Shown one piece after another: positions 55,521 to 63,940 of a stretch of 64,000 nt of DNA. The translations under genes and the position numbers were made by a program. The notes beneath the pieces were generated by a model. The model ran no database searches, was not told the origin of the DNA, and saw only the letters and a list, made by a program, of their open reading frames with translations. Origin of the DNA: Microcella alkaliphila (GTDB taxonomy: Bacteria; Actinomycetota; Actinomycetes; Actinomycetales; Microbacteriaceae). Where the stretch lies: contig NZ_SGXT01000014.1 of NCBI RefSeq assembly GCF_004216855.1, forward strand, positions 248,001 to 312,000. Direction: 5' to 3'. Each line of letters starts with the position of its first letter. Position 1 is the stretch's first letter.

Positions 55521-57143
55521 CTAGTGGTCCGTCGCCTTCTCGGCGCCGACTCCGGTGAGGGAGCGCACCTCCATCTCGGTCTGCTTGTCGCTCGACTCGC
55601 GGCGACGCTCGAGCACGCTGCCGAGCCAGCCGAGCAGGAACGCCAGCGGGATCGACACGATGCCGGGGTTCGACAGCGGGAAGATCGCGAAGTCGGCGCC
55701 CGGGATCATCGACCGCTCGCCACCCGACACGACGGGCGACAGGGCGATCAGGACGATCGCGGTGGTGAGCCCGCCGTACATGCTCCAGAGGGCGCCGCGG
55801 GTGGTGAAGCCCTTCCAGAACAGCGAGTAGACGATCGTCGGCAGGTTCGCCGAGGCGGCCACCGCGAAGGCGAGCGCCACGAGGAACGCGACGTTCTGAC
55901 CGTTCGCGCCGATGCCGCCGACTATTGCGACGAGGCCGATGACGACCACCGTGATGCGGGCGACCTTCACCTCCTGCTGCGGCGACGCCTTGCCCTTCTT
56001 GATGACCGAGGCGTACACGTCGTGGGAGAACGACGCGGCCGCGGTGATCGTGAGGCCGGCGACGACCGCGAGGATCGTCGCGAACGCGACCGCCGCGATG
56101 ATGCCGAGCAGCACCGGCCCGCCGAGCTCGAAAGCGAGCAGCGGGGCGGCCGAGTTCGCGCCACCCGGAGCGGCGGCAATCGCTTCCGGCCCGATGAGGG
56201 CGGCGGCGCCGTAGCCGAGCACGAGGGTGAAGACGTAGAAGATGCCGATCAGCCAGATCGCCCAGACGACGCTCTTGCGGGCCTCCTTCGCGGTCGGAAC
56301 CGTGTAGAAGCGCATGAGCACGTGCGGCAGGGCGGCCGTGCCGAGCACGAGCGCGAGCCCCAGCGACAGGAAGTCGAGGCGCGTCACGTCGTTCAGCCCG
56401 TACTGCAGGCCGGGCTCGAGAATCGCGGGGTTGCCGGTCGTGGCGACCGCCGCATCCAGCAGGCCGGTGAAGCTGAACTCGTTGATGGCGAGCACCCAGA
56501 CGGTCATGACTCCGGCACCGGCGATGAGCATGACGGCCTTGATGATCTGCACCCAGGTGGTGCCCTTCATGCCGCCGACAAGCACGTACAGGATCATCAG
56601 CGCGCCGACGACGGCGATGACGACCGACTGGCCGACCCGCTCTTCGATGCCGAGCAGCAGCGACACGAGGCCGCCAGCTCCGGCCATCTGCGCGAGCAGG
56701 TAGAAGAAGCTGACGACGAGCGTCGAGATGGCGGCGGCGATGCGCACGGGGCGTTGCCGCAGGCGGAAGGCCAACACGTCGCCCATCGTGAACTTGCCGG
56801 TGTTGCGCAAGAGTTCTGCGACGACGAGCAGGGCCACAACCCACGCGACGAGGAATCCGATCGAGTAGAGGAACCCGTCGTAGCCGTTGATCGCGATCGC
56901 GCCGACGATGCCGAGGAACGACGCGGCCGACAGGTAGTCGCCCGCAATCGCCGAGCCGTTCTGGCCGCCCGTGAACGAGCGGCCGGCCGCGTAGTAGTCG
57001 CTCGCCGTCTTGTTGTTGCGGCTCGCGCGGAAGACGATGACCATCGTCACCGCGACGAACGCCCCGAAGATGGCGATGTTGAGCAGCGGGTCACCAGGCG
57101 AGCTGGATGCGGTGCTCGCCTGAACGAGGATCGCGGCGCTCAT
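55521..57143 (-). CDS. Cation acetate symporter (ActP-type, SSS family)
   Basis: 540 residues from the ATG at 57143 overlapping the DUF485 stop (ATGA). About 13 TM helices. Sodium:solute-symporter motifs are SDYYAAGRSFTGGQNGSAIAGDYLSAASFLGIVGAIA, GYDGFLYSIGFLVAW and ALPHVLMRFYTVPTAKEARKSV. It should import acetate or another short monocarboxylate with Na+ or H+. The pairing with a DUF485 gene is typical of ActP/MctC systems. Confidence 0.92.
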   Translation of the reverse strand: MSAAILVQASTASSSPGDPLLNIAIFGAFVAVTMVIVFRASRNNKTASDYYAAGRSFTGGQNGSAIAGDYLSAASFLGIVGAIAINGYDGFLYSIGFLVAWVVALLVVAELLRNTGKFTMGDVLAFRLRQRPVRIAAAISTLVVSFFYLLAQMAGAGGLVSLLLGIEERVGQSVVIAVVGALMILYVLVGGMKGTTWVQIIKAVMLIAGAGVMTVWVLAINEFSFTGLLDAAVATTGNPAILEPGLQYGLNDVTRLDFLSLGLALVLGTAALPHVLMRFYTVPTAKEARKSVVWAIWLIGIFYVFTLVLGYGAAALIGPEAIAAAPGGANSAAPLLAFELGGPVLLGIIAAVAFATILAVVAGLTITAAASFSHDVYASVIKKGKASPQQEVKVARITVVVIGLVAIVGGIGANGQNVAFLVALAFAVAASANLPTIVYSLFWKGFTTRGALWSMYGGLTTAIVLIALSPVVSGGERSMIPGADFAIFPLSNPGIVSIPLAFLLGWLGSVLERRRESSDKQTEMEVRSLTGVGAEKATDH

Positions 57144-57559
57144 GCGCGTGTTCCGTTCGCTCCGCCAGCGCCAGCGCCGGTTGCGGCGCCAGCCCCGGCG
57201 AGCACGGGCTCGAGCTCGGCGCGGATCTCGGCCGCCGCCGGGTCGAGGTACTTGTTGGCGTACCAGACGTAGAGCATCGTGACGGCGAAGGTCGTGGCGA
57301 CCTGCGCGAGGCCCCACACCATGCCGAGGTTCATCGAGCCGGCCACCGGCGTCGCGAACACCTGCGGCGCATAGCCCGCCGTCAGCACGTAGGCCAGGTA
57401 CCAGGCGAGGCAGAGCCCCGTCGCGGGCAGCACGAACAGCCGGTGCCGGCGCTTCAGCGCGCGAAAGCGCGGCGAGTTCTGCACGGCGCGCAGCGCCTCA
57501 ATGTCGGGTTCGGCGTCGGAGGCGACGTCGGGTCGGTCGTCCGGGGCGGCACTGCCCAT
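57140..57559 (-). CDS. DUF485 membrane protein, symporter partner
   Basis: 139 residues from the ATG at 57559, which has GGGAG 5 bp upstream; two earlier in-frame starts are less well placed. Two TM helices (about 50-72 and 90-112) and the family pattern FRALKRRHRLFVLPATGLCLAWYLAYVL, followed by a tail ending KYLDPAAAEIRAELE. DUF485 proteins (E. coli YjcH) are co-expressed with ActP-type symporters. It is the first gene of the symporter operon, divergent from the LytS/LytTR genes. Confidence 0.88.
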   Translation of the reverse strand: MGSAAPDDRPDVASDAEPDIEALRAVQNSPRFRALKRRHRLFVLPATGLCLAWYLAYVLTAGYAPQVFATPVAGSMNLGMVWGLAQVATTFAVTMLYVWYANKYLDPAAAEIRAELEPVLAGAGAATGAGAGGANGTRA

Positions 57560-57678
57560 GGAGTCTCCCATCTGCCACGACGGCGACCTCGTCGTCACCG
57601 TCTCGTGATCATTCACTGTCGGGCAGTGGACCGGTCTGTCGGAAGCGACCGCGCGCATCCTGTCGACGAGCGGTAGCG

Positions 57679-57711
57679 ACCGTGCGATAAACGGCGACCG
57701 CGACCGTTCGT
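57679..57711. promoter_or_regulatory. Candidate LytTR binding site
   Basis: ACCGTGCGA (57679-57687) and ACCGTTCGT (57703-57711) are near-repeats inside two 11-bp repeats, GCGACCGTGCG and GCGACCGTTCG. The second fits the LytTR consensus [TA][AC][CA]GTTN[AG][TG] fully. They lie in the 173-bp divergent promoter gap 22 bp before lytS. Their spacing (15 bases) is slightly wider than the classical 12-13. Confidence 0.45.
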
Positions 57712-57732
57712 CGTCGCCTATCGTCGTAGTTC

Positions 57733-58935
57733 ATGAGCCCGTCAGCGTTGATCGCCTTCCTCGGCGGCGCGCTGCTCGGGGCGCTCGGCGTCGTGCTGCT
57801 CGCCGCGGGTTGGCGCGCGATTCGCGGCGGCCGGGCACTCGCTACGCCGGCCGAGCGGGCCACCTACGAGACCCTGCACCTCGCATCGCGCGCGGCCGGG
57901 CACCTGCGCGGTGGCCTCGCGGCCGGAGACCCCACACGGGCGGCGAAGGCGCTACGGCAGCTGCTCGACGCTGACGCCCTCGCGCTCGCCGACCCGCACG
58001 GCGTGGTCGCGCTCGACGGCCCGGCGCCCCTTCAGGCCGCGGCCGAGCGCCTCGCCCGCGCCGCCGCCGACGCCGGCGCGACGCAGCTGCTGACCGCCGA
58101 CGCCTCGATCGACCGGCGGGATGCGGTGGCCGCCCCCATCCGCCTCCCCGGTCGCGAGGGGCCGGGTTCCGTCGCCGGGTCGCTCGTGGCCTTCGCGAGC
58201 CCCGTGCGCCCGCCGCTCGTGCGGGCGGCCGAGGAGGCCGCCAGTTGGGTGGCCGCACAGCTTGAGCTCGCCGAATTGGACGCCAGCCGCGCCGCCCTCG
58301 CCGAGGCCGAGGTGCGCGCATTACGAGCACAGATCAGCCCCCACTTCATCTACAACGCGTTGACGGCGATCGCCTCGACGATCACGACCGAACCGGCGCG
58401 CGCCCGCGAGCTGGTGCTCGAGTTCGCCGACTTCACGCGGTACTCGTTCCGCCGGGCGGGCGACTTCACGACGCTCGCCGACGAGCTGCAGTCGATCGAC
58501 TCGTACCTGCAGCTCGAGCGGGCCCGCTTCGGCGAGCGCCTCGCCGTGCAGCTGCGCATCGCGCCCGAGGTGCTGCCGACGGTGATCCCGTTTCTGAGCC
58601 TGCAGCCGCTCGTCGAGAACGCGGTGCGGCACGGCCTCGAGCCGCAGGAGGGCGGCGGCACGATCACCATCACGGCCGACGCCGAGGGCGCCTTCACGGT
58701 GGTGCGCATCGACGACGACGGGGTCGGCACCGACCCCGAGTCGCTCAGGGCCGCGCTCGCCGGCCGCCCCACCGTCGACCACGTGGGGCTGCGCAACGTG
58801 GATGCGCGGCTGCGCCAGGTCTACGGCGACGACTGCGGCCTCGTCGTCGAGACGCAGGTGGGCGCGGGCACACTGATCGTCATGCGGGTGCCGCGTTCGC
58901 AGCCCGAGAACGACGTGCAGGGGGTGCGGCGATGA
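57733..58935 (+). CDS. LytS/YehU-type sensor histidine kinase
   Basis: 400 residues. One N-terminal TM helix (about 5-28), a GAF-like cytosolic region (about 40-180), a coiled linker, then the His_kinase domain with phospho-acceptor His204 in LRAQISPHFIYNALTAIAS and an ATPase domain with LSLQPLVENAVRHGLEPQ and RIDDDGVGTD. It pairs with the overlapping LytTR response regulator (ATGA). Related systems (LytST, BtsSR/YehUT) sense pyruvate or other carboxylates, in keeping with the symporters on both sides. Confidence 0.92.
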   Translation: MSPSALIAFLGGALLGALGVVLLAAGWRAIRGGRALATPAERATYETLHLASRAAGHLRGGLAAGDPTRAAKALRQLLDADALALADPHGVVALDGPAPLQAAAERLARAAADAGATQLLTADASIDRRDAVAAPIRLPGREGPGSVAGSLVAFASPVRPPLVRAAEEAASWVAAQLELAELDASRAALAEAEVRALRAQISPHFIYNALTAIASTITTEPARARELVLEFADFTRYSFRRAGDFTTLADELQSIDSYLQLERARFGERLAVQLRIAPEVLPTVIPFLSLQPLVENAVRHGLEPQEGGGTITITADAEGAFTVVRIDDDGVGTDPESLRAALAGRPTVDHVGLRNVDARLRQVYGDDCGLVVETQVGAGTLIVMRVPRSQPENDVQGVRR

Positions 58936-59828
58936 GCGGCGATGCTCCGGGCACTGGCGGGGCTGGTTCGACCGGGACAACCGGCGCCGCTCACCCCCCG
59001 CGCCCCCTCCGCCTGCTCGTCGCCGACGACGAGCGCCCGGCCCTCGACGAGCTGCTCGCGCTACTCGGCGCCGACCCCCGCGTCGCCGAGCTCGTGCCGG
59101 CGACGACGGGCTCGCAGGCGTTGCGCATTCTGAGCGATGACGACGGCATCGACGCCGCCGTGCTCGACATTCACATGCCCGGGCTGTCAGGCCTCGACCT
59201 CGCCCGCGCCCTCACCCGCTTCGAGCGGCGCCCGCCCGTCGTCTTCGTCACCGCCGATGACGAGAGCGCCGTCGACGCCTTCGACCTCGAGGCCGTCGAC
59301 TACGTGCTGAAGCCGGTTCGCACCGAGCGCCTCGCCCGCGCGATCGGGCGCCTCGTCGACGCGGTCGCCGATTCGCGTGCCGGGTCGCGCACCGATCCCG
59401 GCGCGGGCGAGGCGCACGCGACGGATGCGCGGGGCGCGACCCCGACGGCGGCGAGCGCCGATCTCGGAGCCGGCGCCGCGCATCCGGCCGACGATGTCAT
59501 CGCCGTGACGCTCGGAACGACGACGCGCATGGTGCGCCGCGACGCGATTCAGTACGCGGAGGCGCAGGGCGACTACGTGCGACTGCACACCGCCGAGGGC
59601 GGCTTTCTCGTGCGGGTGCCGCTCGGCGAGCTCGAGGAGCGCTGGGCGAGCGCCGGATTCGTGCGCGTGCACCGCTCGTACCTCGTCGCGCTCGCGCACG
59701 TCACGCGGCTGCAGTTGGCGGGGGCCGGGTCGACCGTGACGGTGGGCGCCACCGCGCTGCCGGTGAGTCGGCGGGCGCTGCCGGGGCTGCGCGAGCGGCT
59801 CGACGACATGAGGGTGCGGCGCGGGTGA
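58932..59828 (+). CDS. LytTR-family response regulator
   Basis: 298 residues. A disordered start (1-23) precedes the receiver domain (about 25-145; acidic pocket VADDERP, phospho-acceptor Asp79 in AVLDIHMPGLSG, Lys in VDYVLKPVR), an Ala-rich linker and the LytTR DNA-binding domain (about 185-295; RRDAIQYAEAQGDYVRLHTAEGGFLVR, FVRVHRSYLVALAHV). It probably activates the symporter genes that flank it. The stop overlaps the next gene (GTGA). Confidence 0.93.
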   Translation: MSGDAPGTGGAGSTGTTGAAHPPRPLRLLVADDERPALDELLALLGADPRVAELVPATTGSQALRILSDDDGIDAAVLDIHMPGLSGLDLARALTRFERRPPVVFVTADDESAVDAFDLEAVDYVLKPVRTERLARAIGRLVDAVADSRAGSRTDPGAGEAHATDARGATPTAASADLGAGAAHPADDVIAVTLGTTTRMVRRDAIQYAEAQGDYVRLHTAEGGFLVRVPLGELEERWASAGFVRVHRSYLVALAHVTRLQLAGAGSTVTVGATALPVSRRALPGLRERLDDMRVRRG

Positions 59829-60283
59829 GCGACGACCGTGCTTCCGGCGCCGCGCCTGCGCCCGGCGCTCCCGGTGCGACGCCCGCGTCGGCGAACCCGG
59901 CGACACCGCCGCGGCCGGCGCGCGTGCGCGTCACGGCCCCCCGCGCCGGAGAGCCGCTCGCACCCAGCGCGGCCGGGCCCCTCACCGGCGGCACACCCGC
60001 GAGCGCTGAGCGCGTCCTGGTCGCGAGCCTGATTCGCAGCCAGCTACGCGTCGCGATCGTCTGCGCCCTCGGCTTCGCCGCCGCGCTCGCGGCCGTCGCG
60101 TTCGTCGCCGCCCTGCCCGCGCTCAACGACGAGACGATTGCCGGGGTTCCGGTGGGCTGGCTCGTACTCGCGTTCGGGGCGTATCCGCCGCTCGTCGCGA
60201 TCGCCGCGCTCGCCGTGACGGCCGCGAATCGCGCCGAAGACCAGTACCGCGCCCTCGCCGAACGCGACGAGGACGACGCGTGA
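59825..60283 (+). CDS. Small two-TM membrane protein, DUF485-like position
   Basis: 152 residues, GTG start overlapping the regulator stop. A 65-residue Ala/Pro-rich cytosolic start precedes two TM helices (about 75-98 and 108-132), then an acidic end (RAEDQYRALAERDEDDA). Its topology and position directly before a sodium:solute symporter match the role of DUF485 partners, but sequence similarity to DUF485 is not obvious. GTGA overlap with the symporter shows coupled expression. Confidence 0.75.
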   Translation: MSDDRASGAAPAPGAPGATPASANPATPPRPARVRVTAPRAGEPLAPSAAGPLTGGTPASAERVLVASLIRSQLRVAIVCALGFAAALAAVAFVAALPALNDETIAGVPVGWLVLAFGAYPPLVAIAALAVTAANRAEDQYRALAERDEDDA

Positions 60284-61872
60284 GCGACGCGAGCGCGCTG
60301 GGCGCGCTGGGCGCGCTGGGCGCCGCGGCGGCGACGTCCGTGAGCGACGCGACCCCCGCATCCTTCGGATACGCCGGGATCATCATCGTGACCCTCACGA
60401 CCGTGCTCGTTGGGGCGCTCGCGGTGCGGCTGTCGCGCACGACGCGCGACTTCTACGTCGCCTCGCGCACGGTGCCCCCGTGGCTGAACGCCTCGGCGAT
60501 CGGCGGCGAGTACCTGTCGGCGGCGAGCGTGCTCGGGGTCGCCGGGCTGATTCTGCTGCAGGGCGCGGGCGGGTTGTGGTTTCCGATCGGATACGCGGCC
60601 GGCTACCTGATGCTGCTGCTGTTCGTCGCCGCCCCGCTGCGCCGCTCGGGCGCGTACACAGTGCCCGACTTCACGGGGGCGCGCCTGCGTTCGCGGTCGG
60701 TGCGCCGCGCGACGAGCGTGCTCGTCATCGTGATCGGCTGGTTCTACATCGTGCCGCAGCTGCAGGGCGCGGCCCTCACGGTGTCGATCGCGACAGGCCT
60801 GCCGCCGTGGGCCGGGTCTGTCGCGGTGGCCGTCATCGTCGGCGTGATCGTCGCCGCCGGAGGCATGCGCTCGATCACCTTCGTGCAGGCGTTCCAGTTC
60901 TGGCTGAAGCTGACGGCGGTCGCGCTGCCCGCGATCGTGATGCTCGTCGTCGTGGGCGGCCGCGACCTCGGAGCCGCCGCCGCGACCGCCTTCCCCGCCG
61001 CGCTTGGCCCCGCCGCAGTGAACCCGTACGCGACCGCCTCGCTCGCGATCGCACTGCTGCTCGGAACCCTCGGCCTGCCCCACGTGCTCGTGCGGTTCAC
61101 GACGAACCCCGACGGCGTCGCCGCCCGCCGCACCACCCTCATCACGGTCGTGCTGCTGGTCACGTTCTACGTGTTTCCGACCACGATCGGGATGCTGGGG
61201 CGCGCCTTCGCCCCGGATCTCGCGACCCCCGGCACCGCCGATTCCGTCGCGCTGCTGCTGCCCGGGCGGCTCGTCGACGGACTCGCCGGTGACCTGCTGG
61301 GCGCGCTCATCGTCGCCGGAGCGTTCGGCGCTTTTCTGTCGACCTCGTCAGGGCTCGTGGTCTCGCTCGCCGGCGTCATCAGTCAGGAGGTCGCCGGCGG
61401 CACCGTGCGCGGGTTCCGGGTGGCGGCGCTCGCCTCGACGCTTGTGCCGTTGCTGGTCGTGCTGATGATCGAGCCGGCCGGGCTCGCCGGCAGCGTCGGG
61501 CTCGTGTTCGCGTTCACCGCCTCGACGCTCAGCCCGCTGCTCGTGCTCGGCGTCTGGTGGCGGGGGCTCACCGCCCGCGGAGCCCTCGCCGGGATGCTGA
61601 CGGGCGCGATCGCGTGCGCCGTCGCGGTGGGGCTCGGGGTGCTGCGGGTGCCCGGGGCGGGCGGCGCGCTCGTCGACGCGGCCCCGCTCGCCGCCGACTG
61701 GGCCGCCTGGCTGCAGGCCGCCCTCGCTGCCCCTGCCGCCTGGACGATCCCGCTCGCGGTACTCGTCACGGTGCTGGTCTCGCGCTACGGCGGGGGCAGC
61801 CCGCCCGTCGACGTCGACCGCATCCTCGCGCGGCTGCACCTGCCCGAGCGCCGCCGCCCGAAACCGCAGTAG
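60280..61872 (+). CDS. Sodium:solute symporter (ActP/MctC-like)
   Basis: 530 residues, GTG start. About 13 TM helices. Family motifs are RDFYVASRTVPPWLNASAIGGEYLSAASVLGVAGLI, GLPHVLVRFTTNPDGVAARR and GALIVAGAFGAFLSTSSGLVVSLAGVISQ. A short-chain carboxylate such as pyruvate or acetate is the likely substrate. It is the last gene of the four-gene lytS-lytTR-membrane protein-symporter operon, and a paralogue of the symporter at 55521-57143. Confidence 0.9.
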   Translation: MSDASALGALGALGAAAATSVSDATPASFGYAGIIIVTLTTVLVGALAVRLSRTTRDFYVASRTVPPWLNASAIGGEYLSAASVLGVAGLILLQGAGGLWFPIGYAAGYLMLLLFVAAPLRRSGAYTVPDFTGARLRSRSVRRATSVLVIVIGWFYIVPQLQGAALTVSIATGLPPWAGSVAVAVIVGVIVAAGGMRSITFVQAFQFWLKLTAVALPAIVMLVVVGGRDLGAAAATAFPAALGPAAVNPYATASLAIALLLGTLGLPHVLVRFTTNPDGVAARRTTLITVVLLVTFYVFPTTIGMLGRAFAPDLATPGTADSVALLLPGRLVDGLAGDLLGALIVAGAFGAFLSTSSGLVVSLAGVISQEVAGGTVRGFRVAALASTLVPLLVVLMIEPAGLAGSVGLVFAFTASTLSPLLVLGVWWRGLTARGALAGMLTGAIACAVAVGLGVLRVPGAGGALVDAAPLAADWAAWLQAALAAPAAWTIPLAVLVTVLVSRYGGGSPPVDVDRILARLHLPERRRPKPQ

Positions 61873-61905
61873 GCGCGCGCCCGCCGCACTTCACACGGGT
61901 GCGCC

Positions 61906-61994
61906 GTGACGTAGTGCAGGAAACGAGGGTTTCGCGTCCGCCACCAACCCTGTTTTTCCGGGGCAGGCCTGTCTGGTTTCCTGCAATACGTCAC
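61906..61994. repeat. 89-bp inverted-repeat element B
   Basis: Left arm GTGACGTAGTGCAGGAAAC (61906-61924); the right arm, reverse-complemented, reads GTGACGTATTGCAGGAAAC (ending 61994), 18 of 19 matching. It lies between the convergent symporter and DMT genes. Confidence 0.8.
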
Positions 61995-62029
61995 GCCGCC
62001 GTCGGGTACGCGCCCCGCGCATCCTCAAT

Positions 62030-63061
62030 TCAGCGGCGTCGACGCGGCAGTCGCAGCCGGCGCTGCGCCAGCAGAATGCCGAAGAAGATCAGCGCCGCGC
62101 CGACTGGCTCGTTCCAGACGAGCACCTCGCCTAGCACGAGAATGCCGAGTGCGACACCGACGACGGGCGACATGTAGGTGACCGTCGCCGCGCGGGTGGC
62201 GCCCCACGCGCGCACGACGTTCTGGTTCCAGGCGTAGGCGAGGCCGGTGCCGAAGACGCCGAGCAGCACAATGCTGCCGACGATCCAGATGTCGAGGGTG
62301 ATCGGGTCGGTGCCGATGATCGGAGTAAGCGCGAGCATGATGACAGCGGCAATGCCGACGTTGAGCAGCGCGAGCATGACGCCGCTCAGCCCCGTGCCCT
62401 GCAAGAACCGGCGCAGGTAGGCCAGGCTGAAGCCGTAGCAGGCGGTCGCGCCGAGCAGGGCCAGCTGCGGCACGAGGCCGCCGCGCAGGTCGATGCCCGC
62501 CCACGGCGCGATGATGACGAGCACGCCGGCGAGGCCGACGACGAGGCCGAGCAGCTGCTCGCGGGTGAGCCGCTCCACCCGAATCACGAGACCCGCCATC
62601 AGCGCGGTCATGAGCGGGGTCGTCGCGTTATACACGCTCGCGAGCCCGCTCGACACCGACTGCTGCGCCCACGCGAACAGCAGGTACGGGAACACGCACA
62701 GTGTCAGCGCGACGACCGTCATGTGGGCCCAGATGCGCCACTCGCGGGGCAGCTTCTCGCGCGTGATCAGCACGATGATCCCCAAGGTGAGCGCACCGAA
62801 CACGGTGCGGCCGGTCGCGATCTGGGCGGGGCTCAGCCCCTCGAGTCCGACCGCGATGAACAGGAAGCTGGCGCCCCACACCACGCCCGCGGCCGTGAAC
62901 TGCAGCGCGATGCGCAGCTCCCCGGATGCTCGCCCCTCGCCCGCCGGCTGCGCCGACTCGGCGGGCTCGGCCGACCCCAGCGCGCCGGCCGCAGTCGCCG
63001 GTGCCGGAAGCCGCTCGGCCTCGTCGCGGTCGCCTTCGCCGGCCGCTCGTTCGTCGCTCAC
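62030..63061 (-). CDS. DMT-superfamily (EamA) transporter
   Basis: 343 residues, GTG start at 63061. A 48-residue Glu/Ala-rich cytosolic start precedes ten TM helices in two EamA repeats: FTAAGVVWGASFLFIAVGLEGLSPAQIATGR in the first, and YGFSLAYLRRFLQG with YMSPVVGVALGILVLGE in the second. It is probably an exporter of amino acids or other metabolites; the substrate is unknown. An Arg-rich end (RRLRLPRRRR) closes it. It is convergent with the symporter. Confidence 0.9.
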   Translation of the reverse strand: MSDERAAGEGDRDEAERLPAPATAAGALGSAEPAESAQPAGEGRASGELRIALQFTAAGVVWGASFLFIAVGLEGLSPAQIATGRTVFGALTLGIIVLITREKLPREWRIWAHMTVVALTLCVFPYLLFAWAQQSVSSGLASVYNATTPLMTALMAGLVIRVERLTREQLLGLVVGLAGVLVIIAPWAGIDLRGGLVPQLALLGATACYGFSLAYLRRFLQGTGLSGVMLALLNVGIAAVIMLALTPIIGTDPITLDIWIVGSIVLLGVFGTGLAYAWNQNVVRAWGATRAATVTYMSPVVGVALGILVLGEVLVWNEPVGAALIFFGILLAQRRLRLPRRRR

Positions 63062-63390
63062 GAGCCGACCTTACCGCCGTCGGCCGCCCTCCCCGCACCG
63101 CTCGGGTACGCGCGCGGGCGCGACGTCCGAAACCCGCGCCCGCGGCGGTGGCTCGCACTGGAGCCGTGACCCGGCAGTGACCGGGGCTGTGACTGGGACG
63201 GCGCCCGGAGCCGTGACGGGGCCCGTGACATTTCTCAGGAGTTGAGGCCCTGCGGCGCCCAAAGTTCGCGGCAGCCGGGCCACGTCGCACCCTCTACTCC
63301 TGAGAAACGTCACGCGCGCCCCCGCAGCGCGCCGGCACCGCTCTCGACTCAGCGACCGACGACCCACAGTTATTGAGAACGGGTACGCGC
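63062..63390. other. 329-bp non-coding gap with phased GTGAC motifs and an inverted-repeat element
   Basis: No gene is supported. GTGAC occurs at 63166, 63177, 63189, 63213 and 63225, spaced 11, 12, 24 and 12 bp; the last one opens the 89-bp inverted-repeat element at 63225-63313. The gap separates chorismate mutase from the DMT gene, both on the minus strand. Confidence 0.7.
63225..63313. repeat. 89-bp inverted-repeat element C
   Basis: The 23-bp arms 63225-63247 and 63291-63313 match at 21 positions when one is reverse-complemented. Both begin GTGAC and contain TTTCTCAGGAGT. The outermost bases resemble those of elements A and B (GTGACGT..T.CAGGA). Confidence 0.8.
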
Positions 63391-63696
63391 CTACTCGGCG
63401 TGCGGCGTCTGCCCGGCGATCTGCTCGTGGTGGTGGATCACCTCGGCGACGATGAACGTCAGGAACTTCTCGGCGAAGGCCGGGTCGAGTTCGGCCTCCT
63501 CGGCGAGCGCCCGCAGCCGGGCGATCTGCACGCGCTCGCGTTCCGGGTCGCTCGGAGCCATGCCGGTCGCCGCCTTGAGGCGCCCGACCGACTGCGTGCA
63601 CTTGAACCGTTCGGCGAGCAGGTGCACGAGGGCAGCGTCGATGTTGTCGATGCTTTTGCGCAGCGAGGCGAGCTCTGTGCGGGCGGCGTCGTCCAT
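63391..63696 (-). CDS. Chorismate mutase (AroQ type)
   Basis: 101 residues, ATG at 63696. All-helical AroQ pattern: LASLRKSIDNIDAALVHLLAERFKCTQSVGRLKAATG (Arg/Lys active-site residues), DPERERVQIARLRALAEEA and FAEKFLTFIVAEVIHHHEQIA. It converts chorismate to prephenate for Phe/Tyr synthesis. Its size matches the monofunctional actinobacterial enzymes that are activated by DAHP synthase. It follows the CDGSH gene on the same strand after 19 bp. Confidence 0.93.
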   Translation of the reverse strand: MDDAARTELASLRKSIDNIDAALVHLLAERFKCTQSVGRLKAATGMAPSDPERERVQIARLRALAEEAELDPAFAEKFLTFIVAEVIHHHEQIAGQTPHAE

Positions 63697-63715
63697 ACGC
63701 CGAGCCTAATCGTCT

Positions 63716-63940
63716 CTACCGCGCGGGCGGCACTGTCCGGAAGCCGATCACCTTGTGTGTCCCGTCGCAGTACGGGCGGATGCTCGACGCCCCACACCGA
63801 CACAGCGCCACGACGCGTCGCTGGTCACGCTGCGCACCCCCGCCGGGGTTTTCCGCGTCGCCGACGTCGATGGTGATGTCGCCCCGCACGAGGAAGGGAC
63901 CGTTGGGGCAGGCGAAGACCTCGACGGGTTCGTCGCTCAT
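63716..63940 (-). CDS. CDGSH iron-sulfur domain protein
   Basis: 74 residues. One CDGSH module near the C-terminus: LCRCGASSIRPYCDGTH gives the three Cys and one His that bind a labile [2Fe-2S] cluster. The N-terminal half (VFACPNGPFLVRGDITIDVGD) is the usual strand region of small bacterial members. The role is probably redox or cluster transfer. Its ATG overlaps the stop of the gene entering from the right edge. Confidence 0.92.
   Translation of the reverse strand: MSDEPVEVFACPNGPFLVRGDITIDVGDAENPGGGAQRDQRRVVALCRCGASSIRPYCDGTHKVIGFRTVPPAR

Noticed and set aside
55317-57272. 651-codon plus-strand frame through the hexamer repeat and opposite the symporter
   Set aside because: Composition is that of a complement of a membrane-protein gene, and the start lies in repeat DNA.
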